DNA from: an uncultured Aquitalea sp.
Lineage (GTDB): Bacteria; Pseudomonadota; Gammaproteobacteria; Burkholderiales; Chromobacteriaceae
Direction of reading: 5' to 3'
NCBI RefSeq assembly: GCF_945957525.1
Contig: NZ_CAMFLA010000007.1
Location: 62,001-126,000 of the forward strand
Length of the DNA: 64,000 bases
The notes under the pieces were generated by a model. That model worked only from the letters and a program-made list of their open reading frames with translations, was not told the origin of the DNA and did no database searches. The position numbers were made by a program, and so were the translations under genes. The stretch's first letter is position 1, and each line of letters begins with the position of its first letter. Shown here one piece after another: positions 53,902 to 61,767 of the stretch.

Positions 53902-54627
53902 TTAGCAGTAATCGCCCCACACGCTCTGAATGGCCGCCACCGCGGCCAGACCGGCCGTTTCCGTGCGTAGAATGCGCGGCCCCAGCTTCAGCGGCGTCCA
54001 GCCCGCCTCCAGCGCGGCGGCTTCTTCGCGGGCGGAAAACCCGCCTTCCGGCCCCGCCATCAACCAAGCGCGACGGGGGGCGGCGGCCATGTCGGATAAG
54101 CGCTGCGTGCCCAGCGGCGACAAAATCAGCCGCGCATCCGCCTCCCGCTGCTGCCGCAGCCAAGCCTCCAGCGTCAAAATGGGCAACACCGCCGGCACAG
54201 TATTACGGCCGCACTGTTCACAGGCGGACTGCACGATCTCCTGCCAGCGGCCGATGCGTTTGTCGGCGCGATCGCCAGCCAGCTTCACCACCGAACGTTC
54301 GGCGGCGATGGGCTGAAACACCGACACCCCCATTTCCACGCCCTTCTGCAGGGTGAACTCCATGCGGTCGCCGCTGGAAATGCCCTGCGCCAACCCCAAC
54401 CACACGGGCGACTCGCGCGAGACGTCGTCGAAACGCTCCACGCGACAATGCGCCTCGCGTTTCATCAGCGCGGTCAGCACCGCCTGATACTCGCCCCCGC
54501 GACCGTTAAAAAGGGTCAGCGCGTCGCCCTCGCGCAAACGCAGCACCTGCGCATGGCGCACCACCTCGTCGGGCAGCGTCAGACTCTGGTCGACGCGGAG
54601 GTCGCCATCGATAAAAAACCTTGGCAT
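53902..54627 (-). CDS. rsmE: 16S rRNA m3U1498 methyltransferase
   Basis: 241 residues from the ATG at 54627 (MPRFFIDGDLRV). N-terminal PUA-like domain with HAQVLRLREGDALTLFNGRGGEY, C-terminal SPOUT knot with RSVVKLAGDRADKRIGRWQEIVQSACEQCGRNTVP, LMAGPEGGFSAREEAAA and LGPRILRTETAGLAA. It methylates U1498 of 16S rRNA in the assembled 30S subunit. Confidence 0.95.
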   Translation of the reverse strand: MPRFFIDGDLRVDQSLTLPDEVVRHAQVLRLREGDALTLFNGRGGEYQAVLTALMKREAHCRVERFDDVSRESPVWLGLAQGISSGDRMEFTLQKGVEMGVSVFQPIAAERSVVKLAGDRADKRIGRWQEIVQSACEQCGRNTVPAVLPILTLEAWLRQQREADARLILSPLGTQRLSDMAAAPRRAWLMAGPEGGFSAREEAAALEAGWTPLKLGPRILRTETAGLAAVAAIQSVWGDYC

Positions 54628-54854
54628 AACGTATTGAAAGTCGCTGTTGATAACGGTATTTTGCTTTGTTTGCTGCAGTTGCAACAAGTCGCGCCTTGCC
54701 GGGCACATCCCGGCCTCAGGCAGCGCCCAGCCCGGCCCATCAGACCGGTGCGCCGCGCACCCCGTTTCGGCCCGCCCCGCAACCCGGCGGTCAGGCCGTC
54801 CCCGCAGCCGATTCGCCTCGGCCTGCGCTTTCACGCTGACGCTGGAGATGACGA

Positions 54855-55646
54855 ATGCAGGTGGTAGAACAGGTAATGCAGCTTGTCCGCGACGTGGCCG
54901 CCCATGAGGTGATGCCGCGTTTTCTGCGCGTCGGCAAAACGCGCAAGGACGACGGCTCGCTGTTCACCGAAGCCGATCTGGCCTGTCAGCAAGCACTGAG
55001 CGAACGTCTGCCCGCCATTCTGCCGCATCCGGTGCTGGGTGAGGAGATGACGCGTGAAGAACAGGATGCGCTGTGGGACGGCAATCGCAACGGTCTGTGG
55101 GTAGTGGACCCTATCGACGGCACCACCAACTTCCTCAATGGCCTGCCGTACTTCGCCATTTCCGTGGCCTGGATGGTGAATGGCGTCAGCCAGCTGGGCG
55201 TGATCTACAACCCGGTGTCCGACGAAATGTTCTACGCCCGGCGCGGTCACGGCGCTTGGCTCAACCAGCAGCGCCTGCCCTTGAAAACTACCCGCAACAG
55301 CATGGGCGACGCCATTGCCGCGGTAGAAGTGAAATACCTGCGCTCCGGCAAGCTGGCTTCACGCATGAGCAGCGTGGCGCCGTTCGGCAGCCAGCGCAGC
55401 ATGGGCTCCAGCACGCTGGACTGGTGCTTTCTGGCCGCCGGCCGCTACGACCTCTATCTGCATGGCGGACAGCGGCTGTGGGACTACGCCGCCGGCGCGG
55501 TGATCCTGGAAGAGGCCGGCGGCCGCGTCGCCAGCCTCAATACCGACGACTACTGGACCGACACGGTATGGAAGCGCTCGGTGATTGCCGCCATCGACCC
55601 GGAGCTCTATGCCCAATGGCATCGCTGGGTACGCGCCAACCAGTAG
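54855..55646 (+). CDS. Inositol monophosphatase family phosphatase
   Basis: 263 residues with GGAG upstream. IMPase motifs: Glu in LGEEMTREE, DPIDGTTNF for metal ligands, and WDYAAGAVILEEAGG near the C terminus. Family includes inositol monophosphatase, CysQ and SuhB; sequence does not separate them cleanly. Mg-dependent, cytoplasmic. Divergent from rsmE, with no hairpin between, and converging with the small secreted gene. Confidence 0.87.
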   Translation: MQVVEQVMQLVRDVAAHEVMPRFLRVGKTRKDDGSLFTEADLACQQALSERLPAILPHPVLGEEMTREEQDALWDGNRNGLWVVDPIDGTTNFLNGLPYFAISVAWMVNGVSQLGVIYNPVSDEMFYARRGHGAWLNQQRLPLKTTRNSMGDAIAAVEVKYLRSGKLASRMSSVAPFGSQRSMGSSTLDWCFLAAGRYDLYLHGGQRLWDYAAGAVILEEAGGRVASLNTDDYWTDTVWKRSVIAAIDPELYAQWHRWVRANQ

Positions 55647-55659
55647 CGCCTGCATGCGC

Positions 55660-56265
55660 TCAAGGCGCCGTGCGGTAATCCACCAGCTCGGTTTGCTGCC
55701 AGTTGAAACGGCCGCCCTTGCTGTTGAAGTCGCTGTATTCCGATTTGACGATGTGGCCGATGGCGGGCGCGTACCAGGTAGTTTCTTCAAAGGGCCCGGA
55801 ATAGCTGTCAAATGACCACTGTCCTTTGCGCACCAGCTTGTAGGCCATGAATTCGCCGGCCTTCACTTTGACGCTTTCCTGCCCCTTCACCATCACTTCG
55901 CCCTTGAACGCTTCATTGCCCAGCTGGAATTCGAAAGGCATGCGCCCGCCTTCGCGCAAAGGCCAGAAGAACAAAGGAATCACCTTGGCCTTGCCTGTGG
56001 CCGGGTCTGCGATATAACGGTTGAAATCGGCATCGCGCGGGCTCTGACAAGGGTTTTGCTGATTCTCACACAGCGTGAACTGGTACTTGCCGCCCTTCAT
56101 GGCGCGAAACACAAATACCAAATGCTGGACTTCCTGGTGGCTGTAGCCATCGTACACCGCGTATTCGAAACGGCTGCCCGGCTTGAGCTCGGGCCGCATG
56201 ATCTCTTCGGCAAACGTCGCCGCCGCGGCACCCAGCATGGCAAGGCCCAAAAGCAATGTCTTCAT
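55660..56265 (-). CDS. Secreted protein of unknown function
   Basis: 201 residues from the ATG at 56265 with CGGAG upstream. Signal peptide about 1-20 (LLLGLAMLGAAAATFAEE). Beta-rich mature protein (RFEYAVYDGYSHQEVQHLVFVF, QESVKVKAGEFMAYKLVRKG, HIVKSEY) that could be a lipid- or polymer-binding barrel. A CysX11Cys pair (CENQQNPC) may form a disulfide. No family named with confidence. Downstream of gmhA with a 65-bp gap and could be co-transcribed. Confidence 0.65.
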   Translation of the reverse strand: MKTLLLGLAMLGAAAATFAEEIMRPELKPGSRFEYAVYDGYSHQEVQHLVFVFRAMKGGKYQFTLCENQQNPCQSPRDADFNRYIADPATGKAKVIPLFFWPLREGGRMPFEFQLGNEAFKGEVMVKGQESVKVKAGEFMAYKLVRKGQWSFDSYSGPFEETTWYAPAIGHIVKSEYSDFNSKGGRFNWQQTELVDYRTAP

Positions 56266-56330
56266 GTCGGCTCCGAAAATGAAAATGTCATTGTCAGCAG
56301 CCCAACATGTCCCTGCAAGAACCCGCGGCA

Positions 56331-56924
56331 TCAGGCCTCGGTATAGTTCTCCGGGCAGAAATGCCGCTCCACCAGCTCGATGAGGATATGCAGCACCTTG
56401 ATGTGCAGCTCTTGCACGCGGTCGGCGTAATGTCCGCCCGGGGTATTGACGTACACATCGGCCAGCGGCTCCAGGCGGGTGCCGGCGCGACCGGTGAGAA
56501 TCACCACCTTCATGCCCAGCTCGCGCGCCGCTTGCGCCGCGTTGACGATGGTCTGGCTATTGCCGCTGGTGCTGATGCCGATCAGCACGTCGCCGGCGCG
56601 GCCATGGCTTTCCAGATAGCGGGAGAACACGTACTCATAGCCGTAGTCGTTGGCCACGCAGGTCAGGTGGCTGGGGTCGGCGATGGCGATGGCGGCCATG
56701 CCGCGACGGTTGTTGCGGTAGCGGCCGGTCAGCTCTTCCGCAAAGTGCATGGCGTCGCACATGGAGCCGCCATTGCCGCAGGAAAAGATGCGCCCGCCGG
56801 CCGCCAGACTGGCGATCAACGTTTGCGCCGCCGCTTCGACGCTGGCCAGCGCGGCCGGATTGGCCAGCAAATTGTCGAGCGCGCTCTGCGCTTCCTTGAG
56901 GCTGTTCTGGATATGTTGAAGCAT
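56331..56924 (-). CDS. gmhA: Sedoheptulose-7-phosphate isomerase (SIS domain)
   Basis: 197 residues, whole length is one SIS domain. Key parts: [66 protein letters not shown]. Converts sedoheptulose 7-phosphate to D-glycero-D-manno-heptose 7-phosphate for lipopolysaccharide core. A related DiaA-type regulator of replication has the same fold and cannot be fully excluded. Confidence 0.85.
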   Translation of the reverse strand: MLQHIQNSLKEAQSALDNLLANPAALASVEAAAQTLIASLAAGGRIFSCGNGGSMCDAMHFAEELTGRYRNNRRGMAAIAIADPSHLTCVANDYGYEYVFSRYLESHGRAGDVLIGISTSGNSQTIVNAAQAARELGMKVVILTGRAGTRLEPLADVYVNTPGGHYADRVQELHIKVLHILIELVERHFCPENYTEA

Positions 56925-56965
56925 GGCAACTCACCGTCTGGCGCCCCTGCCGGGGCCTGAAACAA

Positions 56966-56989
56966 TAAAAAACCGGCCAACTGGCCGGT
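56966..56989 (-). terminator. Terminator after the EamA gene
   Basis: ACCGGCC-AGTT-GGCCGGT then six Ts on the minus strand. A small GCCCC/GGGGC hairpin lies beside it (56942-56956). Confidence 0.85.
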
Positions 56990-57029
56990 CCCTATCATAC
57001 CCTTGCGCCCTGATTCTCGCTTGCGCCTG

Positions 57030-57920
57030 TCAGCGGGCGACGATCAGCGCCGTACCGGCGCAACTGATCAGCGCGCCCAACCAGGCCAGCGCGGGCGGGG
57101 GCTGCCGCGTTGCCGCCCACAGCATGGGCAGGATCAGCACCGGGCTGAGCGCGGAGAGCATGCCCACCGTGGCCACATTGGCGCGCTGCAAGGCCAGCAT
57201 GATCAACGTCATGCCCAAGCCCAGCGCCACCAAGCCGTTCAGCGCGGTCAAGCCCAGCATGCGCGGGGTGTAAGCGCCCCGGCTGCGCGCCAACCGCACA
57301 CCGGCCAGCAACAACACATAGTGCGCGCCGCAGCTGACACCCATGCGCAAGGCGGAGGCGGTAACGGGTTCCAGCCCGGCAGCCATTGCCGGCTTGGCGA
57401 AAAAGGTGCCCAGCGCCTGACACAGCGCGGCCAGCAAACCCAAGGCCACGCCTGCCGCCAGATGCTCGCTGCGCTCCCAGGCGTGGTTGTCAGCCTGACG
57501 TTTGCCGAAGGCCACCGCCAGCAACACGCCGCCAAACACCAGCACACTGCCCAAGGCCGCTGTCAGGCTCAGCCTTTCAGACAAAAACAGTACGCCCAGC
57601 AACACGGAAAACACGGAGTGCGTGGCAAACAGCAAGCCGGCGCGACGGGGCCCCAGACGGTTCATGGCGGCAAAATACAAGGTATCGCCAAAGAAAATGC
57701 CGGCCAGGCCGGACAGCAAGGCCGGCGGCAGGTTGGCCGAAGACAGGCTGTGCCAGCCGCCGCTGATCAGGCTGATACCGCCCAGTACCACGGTCAGCAA
57801 AGTGAGCCGCAAACGGGTAAACGCGAATGGACCGAAGTGACGGGACGGCGTGGCGCCCAGCATGGCGCCGAAAGCCCAGCATGCGGCAGCGCCCACGGCG
57901 GCCAGATCGTAAAGCAGCAT
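57030..57920 (-). CDS. EamA-family (DMT) exporter
   Basis: 296 residues from the ATG at 57920. Ten TM helices in two EamA halves; the second half has TALNGLVALGLGMTLIMLALQRANVATVGMLSALSPVLILPMLW, typical of the family. Substrate unknown. Third of four DMT proteins here, and not obviously a recent duplicate of the others. One 11-mer copy at 57732. Confidence 0.86.
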   Translation of the reverse strand: MLLYDLAAVGAAACWAFGAMLGATPSRHFGPFAFTRLRLTLLTVVLGGISLISGGWHSLSSANLPPALLSGLAGIFFGDTLYFAAMNRLGPRRAGLLFATHSVFSVLLGVLFLSERLSLTAALGSVLVFGGVLLAVAFGKRQADNHAWERSEHLAAGVALGLLAALCQALGTFFAKPAMAAGLEPVTASALRMGVSCGAHYVLLLAGVRLARSRGAYTPRMLGLTALNGLVALGLGMTLIMLALQRANVATVGMLSALSPVLILPMLWAATRQPPPALAWLGALISCAGTALIVAR

Positions 57921-57997
57921 GATGTTTTTCTGTTGGTTAGCGTTGTCAGGGGGCGGGCCAGGCAGCAAGGATCAGCGCCCGGCATCCGTCGTCGGCA

Positions 57998-58639
57998 TCA
58001 GACGAGGGTAATCTCCACCCGCTCCTTGCCCTTGCCCACATTGCGCCGCTTGAGCGCGATGCGCCCCACCTCGCCGGTGCGGGCCGGATGGGTGCCGCCG
58101 CAGGGTACGCGGCAATAGTTTTCCACTTCCCAGTAGCGCCGTCCGGCAGCCTCGTCGGAAAACGCGCTGATGACGGGCAAGTCGGCGTCTATCAGGGCCT
58201 GCACCTTGGCGGCGATGGCCGGCAAATGAGGCGTGATGGGCTCGGATAAGGCGAAATCGATGCGCGCTTTGTCTTCGCCGATATGCGCGCCGATCTTCTC
58301 TACAGCGGGCAACTCGCGGCAGAGGGTTTCCAGTGTCAGCTCGGCGGCGAAATGCAGGCGGATCAGCCGGTCGCGCCGCGCACCGTCAATTTGCACGTTC
58401 ACCACATCGCCGGCCGCCAGGCCATGCCCGGCCGGCAGCAGGTAGGCGATATCGTCGCCGCGCTTTTCCGCCGCCAGCACCTCCTGCCCGCCGATGCTGC
58501 CGCGGTCGCTCTCCTGACCGCCGCTGAAAGCGAAGAAGATGGTTTCGGCCAGATACACCTCATCGCCGGCCACCCGGCTGACGGTGGTCTGCAGTGACAA
58601 CTGGCGCGGTGCGCGCCAGAACAATTTTCGTGTGCTCAT
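57998..58639 (-). CDS. AlaX-like aminoacyl-tRNA editing protein with altered zinc site
   Basis: 213 residues from the ATG at 58639. The AlaRS-editing fold is clear: FSGGQESDRGSIGG and the second zinc motif VPCGGTHPARTGEVGRI (Cys180, His184). The first zinc motif, normally HxxxH, reads HFAAE (His96, Glu100). It would hydrolyse mischarged tRNA(Ala) in trans, unless the altered ligand changes zinc binding. Start overlaps the stop of the upstream methyltransferase (ATGA), so they are coupled. Confidence 0.83.
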   Translation of the reverse strand: MSTRKLFWRAPRQLSLQTTVSRVAGDEVYLAETIFFAFSGGQESDRGSIGGQEVLAAEKRGDDIAYLLPAGHGLAAGDVVNVQIDGARRDRLIRLHFAAELTLETLCRELPAVEKIGAHIGEDKARIDFALSEPITPHLPAIAAKVQALIDADLPVISAFSDEAAGRRYWEVENYCRVPCGGTHPARTGEVGRIALKRRNVGKGKERVEITLV

Positions 58640-59562
58640 AACAGACGGGAGAGATAGTCGATCAGGCTCATCGGATAGTGAAAGGGATGTCCAGTCAGTT
58701 GCTGGTACGCCTGCTGGTAATCCACGTTGCGCGGCTGCAGCACCAGCGCCTGGGTCAGCGATTGCGCCGCGCAGGCCGGATCTCCCGCCTGCCAGCGGCA
58801 CATGGCATGCATGAACCAGGCCTCGTGCACGCGGAAGTTGAGCGACAGCACCTCGGCGGCGCGCTGCTCGGCCTCCGCGTAGCGCTGTTGGCCAAAATGG
58901 CCGCTCAAGGCCTGCGCCGACTCAGCCAACGGCGGCAACTCTGCCGTTTTTCGCAAGACCAGCGTGTGACCGTTGCCGACATTGCTGTCGGTTTCCTCCT
59001 GCGCCAGCAACAGCCAGCCGCCCATGCCCTGCTGGTTGAACCAGTTGAGCGCGGCCAACAGGCCCTGCAGGGTGAACACATGATAATGCGTGCGCCAGGG
59101 CAGTCCCGGAAACAGATTGTCCGGCGTCAGTCGCCGCTGGAAGGCATCGATGTGCGCCTCCAGCCCGGTGATGGGCCGCACGCTGTCCTCGGTGGTGGCA
59201 TCGCGCTTGGGAACGATCATGAAATTCACGCCGCCAGGCTTGAGCACCCGCCACCACTCCAGCCAGGCGGTAAAGATGTCCGGCACATGCTCCAGCACAT
59301 GCGACGAGGCGACGTAGTCCAGCTCGCCGTCGGCAAACGGCAGCGCCGTGGCTTCCGCCACGACATCCACGCGCGCGGGTTCACGCCCGTGCCGCGCCTG
59401 CTCCGCCACATACACCTTGTAGTCTTCCAGATCGCGCGAATCCACCGCGGTGACGCCATCCGACGGCGCTACGCTGAGACAGTCCGCCGGCGCCAGCGGG
59501 TTGTGCGCGGCGCGGCCCAGCTCGATGCCGCGTCCACGCAGCCAGTGTTCGGCCAATTGCAT
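58636..59562 (-). CDS. SAM-dependent methyltransferase (class I) with C-terminal helical repeats
   Basis: 308 residues from the ATG at 59562 with AGGGG upstream. Rossmann-like core with VVAEATALPFADGELDYVASSHVLEHVPD and VLKPGGVNFMIVPKRD (methyltransferase type 11). The C-terminal 90 residues are TPR-like (RYAEAEQRAAEVLSLNFRVHEAWFMHAMCRWQAGDPACAAQSL). Target unknown; the layout resembles methyltransferases of surface glycans. Coupled to the AlaX-like gene. Confidence 0.82.
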   Translation of the reverse strand: MQLAEHWLRGRGIELGRAAHNPLAPADCLSVAPSDGVTAVDSRDLEDYKVYVAEQARHGREPARVDVVAEATALPFADGELDYVASSHVLEHVPDIFTAWLEWWRVLKPGGVNFMIVPKRDATTEDSVRPITGLEAHIDAFQRRLTPDNLFPGLPWRTHYHVFTLQGLLAALNWFNQQGMGGWLLLAQEETDSNVGNGHTLVLRKTAELPPLAESAQALSGHFGQQRYAEAEQRAAEVLSLNFRVHEAWFMHAMCRWQAGDPACAAQSLTQALVLQPRNVDYQQAYQQLTGHPFHYPMSLIDYLSRLL

Positions 59563-59602
59563 GCTTTTCCCCTGCGGGCGGCGCAAAACCGCCCTCTTGC
59601 GG

Positions 59603-60049
59603 TCAGCCAGCGGTTTTCGCCAGCTTGCGATAAATATCCTGGTCCAGCTTTTCCATGAGCCGTTCTGGCTTTGACAGCGCGGTGAAGCCGAACTGCCGGT
59701 ACAGTTCGTGCGCGTCCGCCGTGGCCAGCATCATGCGCCTCAGGTGCTGCAGATCGGGATGTTGCCCGATGAAGGCCATCAAGGCCTTGCTGACGCCTTG
59801 CCCGCGCGCGTCCGGCCTGACGAACACATCGGCAAGATACGCAAAAGTGGCCTTGTCGGTGATCATGCGGGCAAACGCCACCTGCTTGCCGTCGCGATAG
59901 ACGCCAAAGCAAAGCGACCCGGCCAGCGAGCGCTCGAAGATATCGCGCGGAATGCCGCGCGCCCAGTAGGATTCCTCGCTGAGATAGCGAAACACCATTT
60001 CGCGGTCCAGCCGCGCGATATCGGTGTCGAATTCCAGTGATTGCGGCAT
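59603..60049 (-). CDS. GNAT acetyltransferase
   Basis: 148 residues. Acetyl-CoA motif VRPDARGQGVSKALMAFIGQH, then ADAHELYRQFGFTAL. N terminus MVFRYLSEESYWARGIPRDIFERSL is shared with many small GNAT proteins of unknown target. The upstream 78-residue gene stops directly before this start, so they are coupled. Confidence 0.87.
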   Translation of the reverse strand: MPQSLEFDTDIARLDREMVFRYLSEESYWARGIPRDIFERSLAGSLCFGVYRDGKQVAFARMITDKATFAYLADVFVRPDARGQGVSKALMAFIGQHPDLQHLRRMMLATADAHELYRQFGFTALSKPERLMEKLDQDIYRKLAKTAG

Positions 60050-60286
60050 TCAGCCCTCCTTGCCAGAGTCATTGGCCATTGTGACCGATAGCGGGGGCTT
60101 GCGCACCACGGCTTTGCCGCGCATGCGCGCGAAAGCCGCTGCCAGTCGCCGCCAGAGGCTGCGCCGTACGGCGACCACCGGATCAAGGCGGGCTTCCAGC
60201 AGGGCGGCCCGGTCGCGGGCCACGAGTTCGTCGGGAATGAGGTCGCGCTGTCTGTGGCGCGACAGATGCTTAAAGATCAATGCCAT
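60050..60286 (-). CDS. Small basic protein of unknown function
   Basis: 78 residues from the ATG at 60286. Arg-rich (ALIFKHLSRHRQRDLIPDELVARDRAALLEARLDPVVAVRRSLWRRLAAA), no domain recognised. The GNAT start follows its stop directly, with the ribosome site inside the end of this gene. It could be a leader-like coupling peptide or a small regulator. Confidence 0.5.
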   Translation of the reverse strand: MALIFKHLSRHRQRDLIPDELVARDRAALLEARLDPVVAVRRSLWRRLAAAFARMRGKAVVRKPPLSVTMANDSGKEG

Positions 60287-60418
60287 GATGGCGGTACCTG
60301 TAAAGAACGATAAAGAACAGTGGCCCGCAAACGGATGAGGCGGGCCGCACATGCCGCCATCGCGGCGGCACGCCGGCAGTATCAAATCAATGCCATGCGC
60401 ATGTCAATGTCGGGATAC

Positions 60419-60442
60419 AAAAAAGGCATGCCATGGCATGCC
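60419..60442 (-). terminator. Terminator after rarD
   Basis: The 18-bp palindrome GGCATGCCATGGCATGCC (60425-60442) is followed on the minus strand by six Ts. Confidence 0.85.
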
Positions 60443-60470
60443 TGCATTTGTGGGCGCCGGACGCCGCCTC

Positions 60471-61385
60471 TCACGCGGCGGAAGCGCCGCGCGCCGCGCG
60501 CATCTGCCAGAAACCAGCCGCGGAATACAGCACCAGCGCCGTCCAGATCAGGGCGAAGCCGGCCAGCCGCGCGCTGTCGAAAGGTTCGCCGAACAGCAGC
60601 ACGCCCAGGCCCAGCTGGATGGAGGGGCCTACATACTGGATCAGCCCCACCGTGGCCAGCTTTAGCCGGCGCGCGCCAGAGGCGAACAGCAGCAGCGGAA
60701 TGGCGGTCACCACGCCTGCGCCCATCAGCAAGCCGTCCAACAACGAGCTGATGTGGCCGTAAGCGCCGTCGCCCCGTCCTTCAAACATCAGCAAAGCCGC
60801 CAGGGCCAGCGGCGCCATGAGGAAGGTTTCCAGCGCCAGCCCTTCCAGCGACGCCAGCGGGGCCTTCTTGCGCAACAGTCCGTAAAAACCGAAGGTGGCC
60901 GCCAGCGACAGCGCCACCCAGGGCAAAGCACCGGCAGAGAAAGTAATCCAGGCTACGCCCAGCGTGGCCAGACCCACGGCCAGCGATTGCGGCAGGGTAA
61001 GCCGTTCCGACAGAAACAGACGGCCCAGCAACACGTTCACCAGCGGGTTGATGAAGTAGCCCAGGCTGGCTTCCACCACTCGCCCCTGGTTCACCGCCCA
61101 GATGTAAATGCCCCAGTTCATGGACAACAGCAAGGAAGACAGCGCAAAAATGCCCAGCTTGCGCGGGTCTTTCACCGCCGCCGGCAGCCAGGCCCATTGT
61201 TTGCGCACCAGCAGGATGCCGGCGACAAACAAGGCAGACCAGACAATGCGATGGCAAAGGATTTGAAGCGCCGGCACTTGATGCAGCGGTTTCCAGTAAA
61301 GGGGAAACAGGCCCCAGATGACAAAGGCGACAAAGGTGTACAGCACGCCTTGCGTGGCGTGCTGTCGATCGGATGCGGAGGACAT
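60471..61385 (-). CDS. rarD: RarD-type DMT transporter
   Basis: 304 residues from the ATG at 61385. RarD features: YTFVAFVIWGLFPLYWKPLHQVPALQILCHRIVWS at the start, then NWGIYIWAVNQGRVVEASLGYFINPLVNVLLG and GLIQYVGPSIQLGLGVLLFGEPFD. Ten TM helices. RarD is listed for chloramphenicol sensitivity; true substrate unknown. The only DMT member here with a recognisable subfamily. Confidence 0.88.
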   Translation of the reverse strand: MSSASDRQHATQGVLYTFVAFVIWGLFPLYWKPLHQVPALQILCHRIVWSALFVAGILLVRKQWAWLPAAVKDPRKLGIFALSSLLLSMNWGIYIWAVNQGRVVEASLGYFINPLVNVLLGRLFLSERLTLPQSLAVGLATLGVAWITFSAGALPWVALSLAATFGFYGLLRKKAPLASLEGLALETFLMAPLALAALLMFEGRGDGAYGHISSLLDGLLMGAGVVTAIPLLLFASGARRLKLATVGLIQYVGPSIQLGLGVLLFGEPFDSARLAGFALIWTALVLYSAAGFWQMRAARGASAA

Positions 61386-61767
61386 GGCGGGCGGATACAG
61401 CTTGTAGTGAGTCAGTATCACAGCTTACCGGCTAGTGCCCTGCGCCGAAACCATGACGGATGCACAGGGTGTTCTGGATACAAAACAATGCCTCTGCCGC
61501 ATGCTGCGTTGGCACAATCGCCGCAGTCAGCGCGGCAATCGCGTCAATCTCTTTGACGTTGACGTAAACGTAACTTATATTCCGCCCACAGCCGCCCCGA
61601 CAAGGCGCGATCCGGCGACATCACCCGCATTCGGGCCGAATCCGGCCTACAACAGAAGAATAAAACCGGACGCGCACCCTGGGCGCCACACCACGCCACA
61701 AGCGAGAAATCGACCGCAGCCCTTCGGCCACCATGCCGGAGAGAGTCGTGCGGCAGGAGGAGAAAGC
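61386..61767. other. Divergent promoter region between rarD and the indolepyruvate oxidoreductase gene
   Basis: No gene. A TTGACGTAAACGTAA box at 61559-61573, overlapping a repeated TTGACGTTGACGT, resembles the LiuR-type operators known in branched-chain amino acid catabolism and precedes the ATG by about 195 bp. Confidence 0.5.
61559..61573 (+). promoter_or_regulatory. LiuR-like box upstream of the indolepyruvate oxidoreductase gene
   Basis: TTGACGTAAACGTAA is close to the reported LiuR consensus (TTTACGTNNACGTAAA type) but not exact; assignment from memory. Confidence 0.45.
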
